From positions 124,001-188,000 of the IMG/VR virus record IMGVR_UViG_3300023184_000026: a stretch of 64,000 nt of DNA; one strand, given 5' to 3'. Source of the DNA: a virus. Shown here piece after piece: positions 63,458 through 64,000 of this stretch. The position numbers were made by a program, and so were the translations under genes. The first letter of the stretch is position 1; each line of letters starts with the position of its first letter. The notes below the pieces were generated by a model that saw only the letters and a program-made list of their open reading frames with translations, was not told the DNA's origin and did not search any database.

Positions 63458-64000
63458 ATGAATTCACGAGAAACCGCCATGCTGCACTTTGCGCAGGTCT
63501 ACACCGGACAGCCGTTCACTGGCACGCAGGTTGAACGTGAGCTTATCATGATGATGCTCACCAACAGCCAAGGCAGCGTTGGGCTTGAAGAGGCACTTTG
63601 TGGCATCTTGAACCTCCAGCAAACGGTATCAAAGCATGGGTTTGACGCCATTGACACCGCGACCAACGTGCGATATGAACTCAAGCCAACCATGCAGCAC
63701 AAGCCCACGGCACGCTACAATGACGTGACGCCAAAGAAGATTCATGAGATGAATCAATGTGAGAACATTGTGGTGTTTGAAGCTCATTGTGACGGAAGAA
63801 TGATTTTTCTTGCCAAAGTGAATGGAAAGCATGTTGCAACATTGCTGCAAGAAAAATTCATTGCTCGCCAGAAATCAATTGAAGCTAACAAAAACAAAGG
63901 CACTCGCCAAAGCCACGGCATTTATTTGAACGAGATTGTTGAACGATTTGGAAAAAATTCTGTTGATGTTGTTTACTATTTTCCAAATAACAAGTTTCAC
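63458..64000 (+). CDS. Nuclease-like protein (3' end outside window)
   Basis: 181 residues visible, open to the window end. KHGFDAIDTATNVRYELKPTMQHK has the D...ExK spacing of PD-(D/E)xK nucleases (D in FDAID, E and K in YELK). The rest (NQCENIVVFEAHCDGRMIFLAKVNGKHVATLLQEKF) is alpha/beta. The DNA is more GC-rich than most of the window, like the split helicase at 48-50 kb. A restriction- or DNA-degradation enzyme is possible; not proven. Confidence 0.6.
   Translation, partial: MNSRETAMLHFAQVYTGQPFTGTQVERELIMMMLTNSQGSVGLEEALCGILNLQQTVSKHGFDAIDTATNVRYELKPTMQHKPTARYNDVTPKKIHEMNQCENIVVFEAHCDGRMIFLAKVNGKHVATLLQEKFIARQKSIEANKNKGTRQSHGIYLNEIVERFGKNSVDVVYYFPNNKFH

Noticed and set aside
1-64000. tRNA, rRNA or CRISPR array
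   Set aside because: No TTCRA-type T-loop within a cloverleaf, no rRNA-like block and no regular repeat-spacer array were seen by eye; the short-period repeats found are the NQLY units and iterons. A covariance-model scan could still find a tRNA.

Overview
This window looks like part of the genome of a large, AT-rich tailed phage (Caudoviricetes). Nearly all genes lie on the + strand, packed with ATGA or short overlaps. It carries phage-style nucleotide and DNA metabolism: dUTPase, ThyX, GMP reductase, ATP-dependent DNA ligase, SSB, a Pif1/Dda-like helicase, an SNF2-like helicase and three DNA methyltransferases. It also carries at least five homing-type endonucleases and dozens of small unknown genes. 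No rRNA, tRNA, CRISPR array, terminase, portal or capsid gene was recognised, so this is an accessory and early-gene part of a bigger genome. The host is unknown. The C-terminal repeats of a 1207-aa secreted metalloprotease-like protein (34.5-38.2 kb) resemble the dockerin-like tails I associate with Verrucomicrobiota (Opitutae), which makes that phylum the best guess.

Layout. 0-4.4 kb: surface-sugar block (glycosyltransferases, an E1/RfbH-like iron-sulfur 3-dehydratase, an SDR reductase). 4.5-10.4 kb: Pif1-like helicase, membrane protein, three more glycosyltransferases. 10.4-14.5 kb: dUTPase, a homing endonuclease and guaC on the - strand, a small zincin. 14.5-19.6 kb: GIY-YIG endonuclease, three small proteins sharing an identical N-terminal tag, a 2H phosphoesterase fused to a DUF5661-like domain, another endonuclease. 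20-23.5 kb: SNF2-like helicase and small genes. 23.5-27.3 kb: 1110-aa RCC1/Asp-box propeller protein, a likely receptor-binding or fibre protein. 27.3-34.5 kb: RNase Z/Apyc1-like metallo-beta-lactamase, HNH, phosphoesterase, DNA ligase, small genes. 34.5-38.2 kb: host-like metalloprotease. 38.2-45 kb: FeoA-like protein, four NQLY-repeat proteins, phosphoesterase, heme oxygenase plus ferredoxin-dependent bilin reductase, LAGLIDADG endonuclease. 45-53 kb: small genes, thyX, a split helicase, a complete and a split adenine methyltransferase. 53-62 kb: more glycosyltransferases (one TibC-like with an iron-finger), a third methyltransferase, a flavodoxin-like reductase, small membrane proteins. 62-64 kb: ssb, a 21-bp iteron-like array, a probable GC-rich small RNA, and a partial nuclease-like gene.

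Main points. (1) Heme oxygenase and bilin reductase are adjacent with intact catalytic residues, giving a phage bilin pathway from heme; a FeoA-like gene lies 3.4 kb upstream. (2) At least two dozen sigma70-like promoters were read by eye. Many share TATAAAAAG inside the spacer, and at most of them the -10 ends only 6-11 nt before the start codon, which predicts leaderless mRNAs. Purine-rich Shine-Dalgarno sites are nearly absent. (3) Two candidate counter-defence enzymes (Acb1-like 2H, Apyc1-like MBL) are present. (4) The 62-63.5 kb intergenic region has origin-like and RNA-like structure that no gene explains. All assignments rest on motif reading without database searches.
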